From: Cyclobacterium qasimii M12-11B
GTDB lineage: Bacteria; Bacteroidota; Bacteroidia; Cytophagales; Cyclobacteriaceae
Reading direction: 5' to 3'
DNA length: 64,000 nucleotides
Assembly (NCBI RefSeq): GCF_000427295.1
Contig: NZ_ATNM01000035.1
Coordinates: forward strand, 1-64,000
The notes beneath the pieces are model-generated. The model was not told the origin of the DNA, did no database searches, and was given only the letters and a program-made list of their open reading frames with translations. The stretch's first letter is position 1; every line of letters begins with the position of its first letter. A program made the position numbers and the translations under genes. Positions 19,646-30,599 of the stretch are shown piece by piece.

Positions 19646-20910
19646 TCAAATGGTATAAGGTGCTCTCATAGGCTGATTAATGAGTCTGTTAGCTCCTTCA
19701 TCATTTATGAATTCTAATTTAACAGGGTCAAAATTCAAAGTCCTATTAACTCTCAAGGCAGCTAATCCCATGTTTACCAAGGTGCATGAACGAAAACCAT
19801 TTTGCTCATTGAGCGCAAATTTCTTTCTGTTTTTAACCGCATCCACAAAGTCCGTAACCTGAGGTGTAGGCTCAGGGAATTGTGCCAATTTTCTTTCCAT
19901 ATTAGGAATGTCGGATTTAAAGCCTCTGTAGAGTTTACCATTTGGTCCGGCTATATAAGGTGCTTCAGTAGTACCTTCTCCATCCAATATAATCTGACAG
20001 CCATCTTCATAGGTGTAAGTGATTTTTCTCCAGGTGCCTACTGCTTCTGGGTGTTGCTGTGGCGCATCTACTTCTACTTTCACAGGACTTGTATTGTCTT
20101 TTCCAAGGAAGTATTGTACTGGGTCCAGGTAGTGCTGTCCCATGTCTCCTAATCCACCACCATCATAATCCCAGTAACCTCTGAAGGTACCATGGGTTCG
20201 GTGTTCATTATAAGGTTTGTAAGGTGCTGGACCTAACCAACGATCATAATCAAGCTCTTTGGGAATAGGCATTTCATTCAAACCGGTTTTTCCTACCCAG
20301 TAAAATTTCCAATCAAAGCCTGTTAATTTACCTACAGTTACTTTGAGTGGCCAACCTAGCATTCCAGAATCCACCAATTTCTTGATGTTTTTGACTTCGG
20401 TATTCATACCGTAAAAGTTACTGTCAAAGCGAAACCAAGTGTTTAATCTAAAAATATTGCCATGCTGCTTTACTGCTTCCATGACTTTTTTTCCTTCACC
20501 AATAGTTCTTGTCATTGGTTTTTCGCACCAAATGTCTTTGCCTTCTCTTGCCGCATCAGCAGCCATTATACCATGCCAATGTGGGGGTGTAGCAATGTGT
20601 ACAATGTCAACCTCAGGAAGTTGTATGAGGTCTCTATAATCAGCAAAAGTTTTAACGTTTTACCCAAAGTTTCTTGAGCGATTCCAATGTGGCGAGTATC
20701 AACATCACAAATGGCTACAGTTTTAGTTCCTGCATAATTGAAATGGCCTCTTCCCATTCCACCAACACCAATTATACCTTTTGTTAAATGGTCGCTGGGT
20801 GCCAGATGTCCTTTACCCAAAACGTGTCGGGGTACAATACTTATACCTCCTAGCGCCAAAAGACTACCTTTTAGGAAGGTTCTTCTGGAATTTTTTAAGT
20901 TACTGCTCAT
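19646..20910 (-). CDS. Tat-exported Gfo/Idh/MocA family oxidoreductase (frameshifted)
   Basis: About 421 residues after correction. Twin-arginine signal SRRTFLKGSLLALGG at the N-terminus, Rossmann motif GVGGMGRGH, and the lysine-bearing EKPMTRTIGEGKKV. The frame breaks at a run of four T (plus strand 20650-20653). One added base gives KTFADYRDLIQLPEVDIVHI ending in PPHWHG, standard for the family. The C-terminal half includes WDYDGGGLGDMGQHYLDPVQ. These enzymes oxidise or reduce sugars, often at C3, with tightly bound NAD(P). Operon with the DUF1080 gene downstream. Confidence 0.85.
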
Positions 20911-21079
20911 ATTTAATTAAAATTTTTCTGAACTATTGATCCGTGAATATATTTCCTTGTGAAAGGATAAACAAATAAAAAGGGACTTAGGGTGAAATTT
21001 TACTGTGAAAATAGGTGACAAAGACAATTTGGAATGGTTTTGGTTATAATTTACATAGAATAAAACAAAATAAATAAAG

Positions 21080-21304
21080 ATGGAAAAGAATAATCAAAAC
21101 AATAAACAGGATGATTTCCAGAACAATAGTTTCATAGAAGCTCAGAAAGAGGCCGAAGATGGAAAAGCTGGCAAGAAATCTTCAAAGATGGTAGAAGAAA
21201 AATCTGAAGCGAAAGCAAAAGCTAAAGATGAATTAATGCGCGCCAAAAATGCCGATAAAGAAGTAACTACCGAAAGTGAAAAATACAGAAGGGATAATGC
21301 ATAA
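21080..21304 (+). CDS. Small highly charged hypothetical protein
   Basis: 74 residues, almost entirely K, E, D, N, Q and A (SEAKAKAKDELMRAKNADKE), predicted helical or disordered. The ATG follows an A-rich leader with aagATGG. It lies 11 bases ahead of the DUF7218-like gene and is probably co-transcribed with it. No family recognised; such proteins often act in stress protection, but nothing in the sequence proves this. Confidence 0.6.
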   Translation: MEKNNQNNKQDDFQNNSFIEAQKEAEDGKAGKKSSKMVEEKSEAKAKAKDELMRAKNADKEVTTESEKYRRDNA

Positions 21305-21315
21305 ACGATATCATC

Positions 21316-21570
21316 ATGCCAAAAGGAAAGATGAAAAGTATTAAAAATGAGGCCCAATATGAGGCCCTTAGAGATAAAGGATACAGTAAAGAGAAATCTG
21401 CAAGAATCGCTAACGCTCCAGATACTGAAACTGGAAAAAAAGGCGGAAAAGCACCTCCATATGAGGAGTGGACAAGAGAAGAACTATATAACAAAACAAA
21501 AGAAATTGGCTTGGAAAAGGTAAGCCATCTGAAGAAAGGGGAGCTAATTGATAAGTTAAGAAATCATTGA
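21316..21570 (+). CDS. Small basic protein, DUF7218/Rho-N-like
   Basis: 84 residues. The N-terminal half (KNEAQYEALRDKGYSKEKSA then RIANAPDTETGKKGGK) matches a widespread small stress-associated family (DUF7218, from memory). The C-terminal half (WTREELYNKTKEIGLEKVSH, LKKGELIDKLRNH) looks like a SAP/Rho-N helix-extended-loop-helix nucleic-acid-binding motif. Likely a small DNA- or RNA-associated protein. Confidence 0.65.
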   Translation: MPKGKMKSIKNEAQYEALRDKGYSKEKSARIANAPDTETGKKGGKAPPYEEWTREELYNKTKEIGLEKVSHLKKGELIDKLRNH

Positions 21571-21835
21571 TGGCTCTACCAAAGTTAACTTGAGTTCAAC
21601 CCTTGTCATTAGGAGCCATTAATACACACAGCTTAACCTTTCGATTAAATTGTTAAGCAATTTCTCTTGTAGAAAGAAAAGAATAGATGCCTTGAGGGGT
21701 TACAATTTGGAACCGATCAGCCATTATCTATTTAGAGCAATCAGTAGGATGAACCCAAAATAGCATAGGAAATCTTATGACTAACCCAATTTCGGGCCTG
21801 ATTGCTCTTATAGAATAATAGTGCTTAGGTGAGAA

Positions 21836-22102
21836 TTATTTCCGTCTATCATTTCTTTTTTTTATGGCTTTTCTCCAAAACAGGTATAAAATAAAAACCA
21901 GAATGGGTAAAATAATAAATATTACCAAATCACTGGTGTCGGAAAGATCTATTGGATCAGAAGGTTTTGGAAGGCCTTCTTGAATTTGTGCCATTAGCCC
22001 ATGTGGAACGATAGCCATTAATAAAAGAGATACCCAAATTGAAGGTTTTAACTGCGGTCTAAAATCACTGTGCTTTTTAAATATTGAGGATTTATCTTCC
22101 AT
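21836..22102 (-). CDS. Small membrane protein, unknown function
   Basis: 88 residues with two hydrophobic segments (about 25-40 and 60-78) and a strongly basic C-terminal tail (RKAIKKRNDRRK). The first segment ends in A-Q and could be a cleaved signal (VPHGLMAQIQEG). No family recognised. The stretch 21571-21835 before it holds no gene that I can see. Confidence 0.55.
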   Translation of the reverse strand: MEDKSSIFKKHSDFRPQLKPSIWVSLLLMAIVPHGLMAQIQEGLPKPSDPIDLSDTSDLVIFIILPILVFILYLFWRKAIKKRNDRRK

Positions 22103-22329
22103 TTGTTTCTTTATTTAAATGAATAGTTATTCCTAAATATTATGAAAACATCATGCCAAAATCCGGTATAGTATTTATAATTAGTAGCATTATCAGGGAA
22201 AAAATTAGTCTATTCAAGAAAATCCACTTGAGCGCAGTGTTTAGAAGGATGAGTGAATGATTATAACCCTAGGACAAGTGATTTACTACAAAAAGTGAGG
22301 GTGTTTATTAAGTTTAGGTTTAATGAAAC

Positions 22330-22361
22330 AAAAAAGGCAGGTATAAACCTGCCTTTTTTTA
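22330..22361. terminator. Terminator downstream of topA
   Basis: AGGCAGG-tataaa-CCTGCCT flanked by A6 and T7; works for the leftward topA transcript. Confidence 0.85.
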
Positions 22362-22364
22362 TTT

Positions 22365-24737
22365 TTAGTTTTCGTTTCCGCTTTCTTCTTCGTTTCCGTT
22401 TTCTTTTTTGCTGGAGCTTTCTTTGCCGGAGCCTTTTTTGGCTTGGCTTTTTTAGGGTCTCCCTGGGTTTCAATGATCTTCATGACTTCTTCGTAAGTCA
22501 AAGATTCAGCTTCTTTGTCTTTAGGAATTTTAAAGTTGCTTTTTCCCATCTTTATAAATGGACCCCATCTACCATTCAGAACCTGTATGTCAGGGTTTTC
22601 ATCAAATGACTTGATGTGCTTTTTGGCATCTGCTTCCCGCTTGTCTTTTATCAGTTGTATGGCTACTTCTTCAGAGACTGACAAAGGATCGTATTCTTTC
22701 CCTAGAGAAACAAACTTGCTATCGTGCCTGATATAAGGTCCAAAGCGGCCAATAGCAGCAACTATCTTTTTATCCTCAAACATTCCAACATCTCTTGGAA
22801 GCTTAAACAGTTCCAGTGCATCCTCAAGCGTAATGCTTTCAATGAACTGCCCTTTAAGTAAGCTGGCAAATTGTTTTTCTTCATCTTCAGCATCACCTAT
22901 TTGGACCAAAGGACCGAATTTCCCCAGTCTGGCGATAATAACCTTGCCAGTTTTGGGGTCTATACCCAATTCCTTGCTTGAATTAACATCCGTCCTTTTG
23001 ATGTTTTCGGTCAATTCCACCTTAGTATGGAAATTGCCGTAGAAATTCTGAATCATTTCCTCCCAAGGTTGTAAGCCTTGCGCAATTTGGTCAAATTCCT
23101 TCTCCACTTTAGCAGTAAAGGAAAAGTCAATCACATTTGGGAAATGCTCAACAAGAAAATCATTCACCACCATTGCAATATTGGTTGGGAAGAGTTTGTT
23201 TTTTCTGTCCCTGTGGTTTCTGTTTTTTCTGTTTCAGTAAACGACCCATTTTGGATGATCATTTCAATGTACTTCCTTTGCGTGCCATCCCTTGACTCCT
23301 TTATTACATAATTTCTCTTTTGTACTGTAGAAATGGTAGGAGCATAAGTGGATGGTCTTCCTATTCCCATCTCCTCAAGTTTCTTCACTAGGGATGCTTC
23401 TGTATATCTTGCGGATGGTCGGGTATAAGATTGGCGCCCTTTCATCTCAACAAGCTGTAAAAGCTGTCCTACCGTCAATGGAGGTAATAATCCTTTTCCA
23501 GTTGTCTCTTCTTCTTCGTCTTCATCTGTACTTTCAAGGTATACTTTTAGGAATCCTTGAAATTTGATCACTTCACCATTGGCACTTAATGTTTGATCGG
23601 CATTTGAAATGGCAATGGAAACATTGGTTTTTCTAATTGAGCATCTGCCATTTGAGAAGCAATTGCTCTTTTCCAAATCAATTCATACAAACGCTGTTCG
23701 TTCCTGTCTTTGCCTGCATTTGACTCTGAAAAGGAAGTTGGCCTGATGGCTTCGTGAGCTTCCTGTGCACCTTCAGATTTCGATTTAAATTTTCTTTTGT
23801 TATGGTATTCATTACCATAAGCTGATTTTATTTCATTTTCAGCATCCTTTAAAGCATCCTCAGACAAATTAAGACTGTCTGTTCTCATGTAGGTAATTTT
23901 ACCCGATTCATATAGCTTCTGGGCAATGTTCATTGTCTGAGCTACAGAGAAATACAGTTTCCTACTTGCTTCTTGTTGCAATGTGGAAGTAGTAAAAGGG
24001 GGTGCCGGACTTTTCTTTGCTGGCTTGGTTTCCAGGGATTTGATAGAAAAATCTGCCTCAAGACAATTCTTTAAAAATGCCTCTGCTTCCTCTTTGGTTT
24101 CAAACTTTTTAGGTAATTCAGCCTGAAGTGTCTTTCCTTCAACATCGAAAAGAGCCGTTATTTTAAAAGAAACGGTAGGATTAAATTTATCAATTTCCCT
24201 TTCCCTATCCACAATAAAGCGAACAGCTACTGACTGAACCCTTCCTGCGGAAAGACCTGCTTTAATTTTTTTCCATAAAACAGGGGAGAGCTCAAATCCA
24301 ACCAACCGGTCCAGGATTCTTCTGGCTTGCTGTGCATTTACCAGGTCATAATCGATGGTTCTGGGGGATTCTAATGCTTTTGTAATTGCAGATTTTGTAA
24401 TTTCCCTAAAAACGATCCTTTTGGTGTTTTCATCTTTTAAATTAAGAACCTCTTTTAAATGCCAAGAAATTGCCTCTCCTTCACGGTCATCATCACTTGC
24501 TAGGAATACAGTTTCTGCACCCTTCACTAATTTTTTTAATTCTTTTATAACCTCCTTTTTATCGGCGGTGACTTCATAAGTAGGTTTGAACTTATTCTTT
24601 ACATCTATAGCATTTTCACCCTTTGGGAGATCTCGAACATGCCCGTAGCTGGAAGCAACTTTAAAGTCTTTCCCCAGGTATCCCTCTATTGTCTTGGCCT
24701 TTGCAGGTGACTCGACTATGACTAAATTCTTTGGCAT
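22365..24737 (-). CDS. topA: DNA topoisomerase I (two to three frameshifts)
   Basis: Type IA topoisomerase relaxing negative supercoils. The Toprim domain opens with LVIVESPAKAKTIEGYLGKD and has the acidic SDDDREGEAIS. The catalytic tyrosine is in ITYMRTDSLNLS. The lysine-rich tail (KKAPAKKAPAKKK) is usual in Bacteroidota. The frame breaks in a run of five T (23628-23632) and a run of six T (23199-23204); one more base at each restores the protein. As read, the last frame runs on through the terminator to 22286. A further one-base shift in the A-rich tail would stop it at about 22365, before the hairpin. topA is normally essential, so these are almost surely sequence errors. Confidence 0.9.
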
Positions 24738-24906
24738 GGTTGGTTTCTTTATAGATAAAAGTAAATGGGATCAGGTAAAATTCCACAATTCAAGTCCTAA
24801 AAATAGATGTCATATTATTCTCTTCCAAATAATCATTCAAAGCAATTTTTATTGCCGATAAAATTTACACATATTTATTTTTCATTTTGTAGTTAAAATT
24901 AAGCAA

Positions 24907-25383
24907 ATGGCTAAGGAATTATTATTGGTTCGACATGGCCTCACCGAGGCATCAAGTTTTGAGACCAAAGATCTTAAGAGGAACCTCACAATGCCTGGAA
25001 TAGATCAATTGAAAAGATTATCCAACCTGTTGAAAGTCAGTGGTCAGGTCTGTAATCATCAAGTTTACAGCCCAGCCAATCGATGTAGGCAAACTGCTGA
25101 TATTTTGGCTTCTCAAATAGCGATTGACAAATCTTCACTTGTCAATGAAATTTATCAGGCTGATCACAGAGAATTACTTCAGGTATTACATCGCTTTGGT
25201 AGCGAAACAAATCATGTCATGATGGTAGGGCATAATCCTGGAGTGAGTCATTTCGCCGCTTATCTCACCGGTGAGGATCATTTGCTCTTTTCTCCGGGGA
25301 TGATGGTAAGAATTAGCTTTTATGTAGAAGAATGGGAGCATATTTCAAAAAATAGTGGGGTTCTTGAGGAAATCCTCCAATAG
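24907..25383 (+). CDS. SixA-like histidine phosphatase
   Basis: 158 residues, full length for the SixA branch of the phosphoglycerate-mutase-like superfamily. The RHG motif is at residues 9-11 (LLVRHGLTE), the second conserved arginine is in NRCRQTADI, and the second histidine is in MVGHNPGVSHF. SixA dephosphorylates phosphohistidine in signalling or phosphotransfer proteins; the target here is unknown. Divergent from topA with a 169-base shared promoter region. Confidence 0.85.
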   Translation: MAKELLLVRHGLTEASSFETKDLKRNLTMPGIDQLKRLSNLLKVSGQVCNHQVYSPANRCRQTADILASQIAIDKSSLVNEIYQADHRELLQVLHRFGSETNHVMMVGHNPGVSHFAAYLTGEDHLLFSPGMMVRISFYVEEWEHISKNSGVLEEILQ

Positions 25384-25470
25384 GATTAACCTTAGTTTCG
25401 AATATAGAAAGTATATAATGGTAGGTCAATACCAGATAAATCTACAGCTCTTTGGCAATTGATTACCCTT

Positions 25471-26865
25471 ATGAAAAAGCTAGTTTCTACCTATCAATTA
25501 TTTTTACTTGCCATCCGTGGGAGTGAGCAGGACTTTACCAAACTACCCATAAAGACAGGTATATTTCTTTTGGCGATTCCGATGATCCTGGAAATGATCA
25601 TGGAATCACTTTTTGCAGTAGTGGATATATTTTTTGTTGGTAGGCTTGGCGAACATGCCGTAGCCACCGTAGGTCTCACTGAAGCCGTGTTATCAATAAT
25701 TTATTCACTTGGGGTCGGCATTAGTATGGCAGGCACCGCTTTGGTGGCGCGAAGATTCGGTGAAAAAAACTATAAGCAAGCTGGGACATTGGCTTTCCAG
25801 TTGTTGTTGGTAGGCGTATTGGTGTCTATGGCTTTGGGAATTGCTGGTTTTCATTTTGCGGAAGACATCCTCCGATTAATGGGAGCTGAATCAGAAGTTT
25901 TAGAAACAGGGACCTCCTACACCAAAATAATTTTTGCGGGCAATACGGCTGTTATGCTATTGTTTTTGATCAATGGTATATTCAGAGGTGCAGGGTCTGC
26001 TCATTTGGCAATGCGGGCATTGTGGATTTCCAATGGATTGAATATCTTTTTGGATCCATTGTTAATTTTTGGTCTTGGATCTATTGAAGGCCTTGGCTTG
26101 GTTGGCGCTGCCTGGGCCACTACTATAGGTAGAAGTATAGGTGTGCTGTACCAATTGTACCACCTCTTTAATGGCAAACACCGCTTGGTTATAAGGTCTT
26201 CTAACCTTGTGATCCGCTGGGGGACGCTTAAGAAAATCATTATTATATCGATAGGAGGAATGGGGCAATTTTTGGTCGACTCTGCTGCATGGATAGTGCT
26301 TACGCGAATCGCTTCTGAATTTGGTAGTGTAGCGGTAGCGGGATACACCATTGCTTTTAGAATATTGCTTTTTAGTCTAATGCCGGCCTGGGGTTTATCG
26401 GCAGCCGCGGCGACACTTGTTGGGCAAAATTTGGGGGCGGGCAAAGCATACCGTGCAGAAATTGCCACTTACCTTACTGCCAGGTATAACTTTATGTTTT
26501 TAGCAGGAGTTACAATAATCTATTTATTTTTCGCAGATGCGCTAGTAGGGGTATTTACACAGGAAGAAGAAGTAAGGGCTATTGCGGCAACAGGATTAAA
26601 GGTGACTGTTCTGGGCTATGTGTTTTATGCGGTAGGCATGGTGATGGTTCAAGCCTTCAATGGTGCAGGGGATACCACCACACCTGCGTACATTAATATT
26701 AGTGTTTTCTGGTTATTGGAAATTCCTTTGGCCTATTATTTAGCGATCGTCTATGGGCTCAATACAACGGGTATATTTATTACCATTGCCTTTTGCCATT
26801 CTCTTCATGCGGTGATTGCCTTGTGGTTTTTTAGAAAAGGAAAATGGAAATTTGTAAAAACGTAA
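25471..26865 (+). CDS. MATE family efflux transporter
   Basis: About 465 residues from the ATG at 25471 (a TTG lies 12 bases upstream in frame). Twelve predicted membrane helices in two MatE repeats, with VVDIFFVGRLGEHAVATVGL in the first and AVAGYTIAFRILLFSLMPAW in the second, plus NGAGDTTTPAYIN. Exports drugs or toxic cations using H+ or Na+. Follows the SixA-like gene by 88 bases. Substrate not inferable. Confidence 0.9.
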   Translation: MKKLVSTYQLFLLAIRGSEQDFTKLPIKTGIFLLAIPMILEMIMESLFAVVDIFFVGRLGEHAVATVGLTEAVLSIIYSLGVGISMAGTALVARRFGEKNYKQAGTLAFQLLLVGVLVSMALGIAGFHFAEDILRLMGAESEVLETGTSYTKIIFAGNTAVMLLFLINGIFRGAGSAHLAMRALWISNGLNIFLDPLLIFGLGSIEGLGLVGAAWATTIGRSIGVLYQLYHLFNGKHRLVIRSSNLVIRWGTLKKIIIISIGGMGQFLVDSAAWIVLTRIASEFGSVAVAGYTIAFRILLFSLMPAWGLSAAAATLVGQNLGAGKAYRAEIATYLTARYNFMFLAGVTIIYLFFADALVGVFTQEEEVRAIAATGLKVTVLGYVFYAVGMVMVQAFNGAGDTTTPAYINISVFWLLEIPLAYYLAIVYGLNTTGIFITIAFCHSLHAVIALWFFRKGKWKFVKT

Positions 26866-26967
26866 GCGTGGCGCCATTGAGCAGAATTTGATTTTATCAA
26901 ACATGCCGAGGAAAAGAGTCGAGCTCTGAATAGGAATAGGCTAGCATTGGATTTTTTTAGAGAAAAG

Positions 26968-27006
26968 TCAAAAAAAACTACCGGTCTATGAGAAACCGGT
27001 AGTTCG
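26968..27006 (-). terminator. Hairpin with leftward U-tract
   Basis: ACTACCGGT...ACCGGTAGT around ctatgagaa. An A8 run lies on its left, so the U-tract is on the minus strand. It could stop transcripts coming leftward from the repeat-rich gap. Confidence 0.5.
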
Positions 27007-27134
27007 GAAAAATAGGTTTTGATAAGGTATATAGTGTTTGTATTACACGTCCCTAACATTGTTCAAATATATCAAATAGGGGTATGGTATAGGGTATCCA
27101 AATGTATTTATTCGGGGTATGAAATGTTATTTTT

Positions 27135-27960
27135 TCACCTGAATTCGAAGACATTGGCTAAAATTAGGGTTTGGTAGCTTACTTCTATCGAACCAATACC
27201 TGTTTTTATTACGCCTGGATTCGAAGAAAAGGAAAAATCTAATGTTAGGTTGCTTACTTGCTTCGAGATTTTGTCAGTATTGTTGCAAAAAACAAGCAAC
27301 AATACCGCCAAAATCAAGCTGTGTATGTTATTTCTACCAGGGGTTTGCACCCCTAGCTACAAAAATATCACTCCTCCGGAGTTTTAGGTAACGGTAAAAT
27401 TGACATGCACGGAATTTAAATCAATGGAGAATTAGATGGAATTCTAAAACCTCGGTAATAAATAACGTTTGGCAGTTAATAAAAATCAATACCAATTTCT
27501 TTTTATTCCGGCCTTATGGAAATTAGTAAAAATGGATTGCTCAATGGCGTTAAGAACAAAAAAGCTGTCTGACGCCTTTTCGGCTGAGTTTTTTTTGTTT
27601 AGCCAGTGAGTATTCATTTTGCGTTAAGATTTACATAGAGCCTTGATTTTTTTGGTTCGTTTTTGTGTTAAGCCTGCCCTGAATTACAATTCACTCAGGG
27701 CCTGCCCTGAAGCGTAGCAACTCAGGGGAAAAAATGAACAAGAAGTGATAAGTGTAACCAATAGCTAAAGCCTTTAAATCATATTAAGGGGTTAATTAAT
27801 ATCCATAATTATATTAGCTTACTTGGCTCAAGATTTTGTCAGCATTGTTGCAGAAAACAAGCAACAATACCGCTAAAATCATTTAATGTGGATTCACAGA
27901 ACCACGGGCTTTACCCGTGGCTGTTATATTTCGCCCCTTTAGGGCTGATAAATCGGGAGG
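27135..27960. repeat. Intergenic repeat cluster with two REP-like hairpin pairs
   Basis: Part of a 1.2-kb stretch (26866-28062) without a convincing gene. A ~70-bp unit (gcttacttg, then ttttgtcagtattgttgc with the hairpin TTGTTGC..GCAACAA) occurs at 27252-27317 and 27818-27882. Each copy is followed by two hairpins: AGGGGtttgcACCCCT plus ACTCCtccGGAGT (27338-27385), and CCACGGGctttACCCGTGG plus GCCCctttaGGGC (27892-27950). Bases 27661-27725 (cagggcctgccctgaagc) match part of the large repeat at 36.4 and 37.3 kb. Confidence 0.65.
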
Positions 27961-28062
27961 ATGACTTAATTTTACTATGATTACTCTAAGTCTATCTAGG
28001 GTAAGATGGAATATTGCAATGGGATTTATACTCTCGTAGAAAGCCTATTGCCCATTTTAGCT

Positions 28063-30018
28063 TTAATAAACGGTCGTTAGGATTACAAGGCTGTCAATGG
28101 CAGACAAGTTTATTGTAACCTCTTTTGGTGGATTTAACACAAGACGTTTCCCTTTGTCTCCCTGCATAAATACCCCAAGAGCAGTTTCACCATAGGACGA
28201 AGCCTGTTCTTCTAATTCTGAAAAAGTCGCTGTGGCAACATTTATTTCGTACTCTTCAATGTTCCTAAAGATTATTTCAGGCCCCCCAACCGTAAATAAC
28301 TCATTGTATATGCTATAAAGCTCTCTCTGCATGGCTATACTTGCCAGTAGATGACTCAAAATCATTGGGCTGATGATTACTTCGCTTTGAAATGATTTTA
28401 GCAAGGATTCGTTACTAGGGTCAGCCAATTCCAATAAAATAGATGGGTTTTTTATGGACCTTTCCAATACCTCTTCTAGCAAAACAAAGCCCACCATGGT
28501 CCTGGCATCTGCCTCTTCTTCTTCCTCCATCCTGTCACTACTTACCATTAAGATATGATCAAATGTTTCCGCTTCGACTTTCTTGATGACGGACTCTCTT
28601 AAATAATCTGCGACTATATGGTCTATTTCTATCCTTTTATGCTCTTCATTTATGATCCCAAAATCCTTTCTCCTGTCTTGAAGGGGTTTTAAAGAGACGA
28701 TCCTAATGTAATAGGATTCATCCTCATAGGTGGTCAATTCTTTGATTAAAGAGGGCACATGCTCATTCCAGCCCAATACCAAAATTCTAATTATTCCCGT
28801 CTGTTCCTCTACAGACAAGGCCTTTTTCTTAGGGAGATGGGTTCCTTCTTTTTCAATTAGGTCCTTATGCAATTCCAGGTCTGAGAAATTTCTGGCGATT
28901 AGTATCAACTGGTCCTTCTCTTTTATGATTTCATTGCCATCAATATTTAAGTAAGGAACAAAGGCACCATTTTCCTCTCTAACTATTCCCAAAACAATCG
29001 CTTTAGTGAAAGCCTTTTTAACAGATTCTAATGGGAGATTAATCGTTTCTGGAAATTCCTGGGTAAAAATATTGTTTTTAGTCAACTGTGACAAGAGCTC
29101 GTTGTACACTTGGGAAAGCCCTGGATGACGGATGTTTTGCGCCATTAAGCGGCTAATGATTGCATTACTACCAATGATTTCCAAAGGTCCGCTATAGGAC
29201 CTGTAGGCGGCATTTATCTTATGATCATCCTGAATTTCGGCGATGACATAGGGAAGCGTAGTGAAGTTAAACTGCCTGGCTTCAGCATTTAAAGAAAGCA
29301 AACATTTTATGGTCTCCACATCTGGATTAATCAGCTCTTTTCGGTCATAGGCCAAACTTGGAATAATAATGACCGCGGCATTTAGCGCATCCACCCTTCG
29401 TAAATGCTCCCTGTCAATCGCTACTCCTGTACGCAAAATTATTTCGTGGGCTCGGCGGCCAATCATTGGATTGTCCTTTAACTCCTGCATCTGAAAAGGA
29501 CTTACCTCTTCAGATAGGATAATCAATTGTAATTTCTTGATGTTAAACTTTTCAAACAATCTTTTCAACCTTCCAGAGGATTGGAAGATTTCGGCAGCGA
29601 TATGGATTGTTCTATTGGACCAACCCAGGATGACGATATGGTTATTGGCCGTTACTGGCGTAAGCCCTTGCTCTAAATGTCGAATTTTCCTGTTCATCCA
29701 GGTAGTGATAATGGCCACCAATGAACCCAGGAATATCACATAGCCTGCTATTGTAAGCAAGGTGGAGATAAAGCGGCGCCAATTGCCTTGGTCATCTCCT
29801 AGATAACCAGGGTCGGTAAGTCGGAGGAATGCCCACCAGACAGCCTCGCCTAAGGATTGATTGGGTGTATCAGTAGGTATCACTAATAATCCCCCAAAAA
29901 TGGAAATCATGCCTATCAATGCTGCAACTACCAAAAGCTGATACTGAGCACCTTTTACCAACTGCCTTTCTAATGTAAATAAAATTTTCCGCCGAATTCT
30001 AGGTCTTTTTAATCGCAT
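28063..30018 (-). CDS. CASTOR/POLLUX-like ion channel with two RCK-type domains
   Basis: 651 residues. The first ~110 residues hold two membrane helices around a pore-like segment (AVWWAFLRLTDPGYLG). Two Rossmann-type TrkA-N-like domains follow, starting HIVILGWSNRTIHIAAEI (about 128) and RILVLGWNEHVPSLIKEL (about 407). This is the layout of the bacterial relatives of plant CASTOR/POLLUX/DMI1 channels, where the RCK domains gate the pore with ions or nucleotides. Transported ion and ligand unknown. Monocistronic. Confidence 0.85.
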   Translation of the reverse strand: MRLKRPRIRRKILFTLERQLVKGAQYQLLVVAALIGMISIFGGLLVIPTDTPNQSLGEAVWWAFLRLTDPGYLGDDQGNWRRFISTLLTIAGYVIFLGSLVAIITTWMNRKIRHLEQGLTPVTANNHIVILGWSNRTIHIAAEIFQSSGRLKRLFEKFNIKKLQLIILSEEVSPFQMQELKDNPMIGRRAHEIILRTGVAIDREHLRRVDALNAAVIIIPSLAYDRKELINPDVETIKCLLSLNAEARQFNFTTLPYVIAEIQDDHKINAAYRSYSGPLEIIGSNAIISRLMAQNIRHPGLSQVYNELLSQLTKNNIFTQEFPETINLPLESVKKAFTKAIVLGIVREENGAFVPYLNIDGNEIIKEKDQLILIARNFSDLELHKDLIEKEGTHLPKKKALSVEEQTGIIRILVLGWNEHVPSLIKELTTYEDESYYIRIVSLKPLQDRRKDFGIINEEHKRIEIDHIVADYLRESVIKKVEAETFDHILMVSSDRMEEEEEADARTMVGFVLLEEVLERSIKNPSILLELADPSNESLLKSFQSEVIISPMILSHLLASIAMQRELYSIYNELFTVGGPEIIFRNIEEYEINVATATFSELEEQASSYGETALGVFMQGDKGKRLVLNPPKEVTINLSAIDSLVILTTVY

Positions 30019-30315
30019 ACAATTTTTAAACAGGAGTTTTTCTGCCCTTCAATATAAAAATTAAGTTACAATAAACGACAAAGTTGTTTAGCGTCTGTAC
30101 ATAACCATTGCGACATATGCCTTTTCCTGGAGGCTAACCTTGTTGAAAAGGTTTTTTCAAAATGTAGAAAGTATAAAAGGATGCTATACGAGTGGTGAAA
30201 TAGTTGGTAATCCTAGGAGGGGAATATTGGTCTGGTAGGTAGATTGGGAAAAACTTATAAAACCAGATCATGCAATGCATTGTACATTACACAATCTGGG
30301 TAAAATTATTTAAGG

Positions 30316-30597
30316 TTAAATATCTTTTCCGGCTTCGATTAAACGGAAATTGCTGACCGTTTTTCCTTCGAGGTGTTTGCTCCATTTTTCCAATAATGGT
30401 TTTTCCAATTCTACCTCTCTGTATTCATCCGGATTCATAATGGGTAATCCTTTGACGATAGGGTAGATCCTTTTACATTCTTTGCAGTGTAGCCAGCCTT
30501 CTAAAATTCGTTTCTCTGTATCTTCTGTTATACTGGTCAACTCCAGATCAGCTTTATCAAATGGGCAACATAATTTATCAATTGTGGATAATCTCAT
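30316..30597 (-). CDS. Trm112-like zinc-ribbon protein
   Basis: 93 residues. The zinc-knuckle pattern of Trm112/YcaR is clear: DKLCCPFDKADLEL, then WLHCKECKRIYPIVKGLPIM. Eukaryotic and archaeal Trm112 is an obligate activator that binds and stabilises several SAM-dependent methyltransferases. Here the gene is the last of a four-gene operon that begins with a SAM methyltransferase, and starts 2 bases after the ThiE-like gene. A partner role for that methyltransferase is a reasonable inference. The C-terminal half (ELEKPLLEKWSKHLEGK) is an extension beyond the shortest bacterial members. Confidence 0.8.
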   Translation of the reverse strand: MRLSTIDKLCCPFDKADLELTSITEDTEKRILEGWLHCKECKRIYPIVKGLPIMNPDEYREVELEKPLLEKWSKHLEGKTVSNFRLIEAGKDI

Positions 30598-30599
30598 CG

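Noticed and set aside
22253..22609. 118-residue Arg/Phe-rich plus-strand frame over the topA tail
   Set aside because: It is the complement of the lysine-rich topA C-terminus and crosses the terminator.
26866..28062. 71-residue minus-strand frame at 27135-27350 as a gene
   Set aside because: It spans the repeat with the TTGTTGC hairpin and the second repeat copy at 27.8 kb does not keep the frame.
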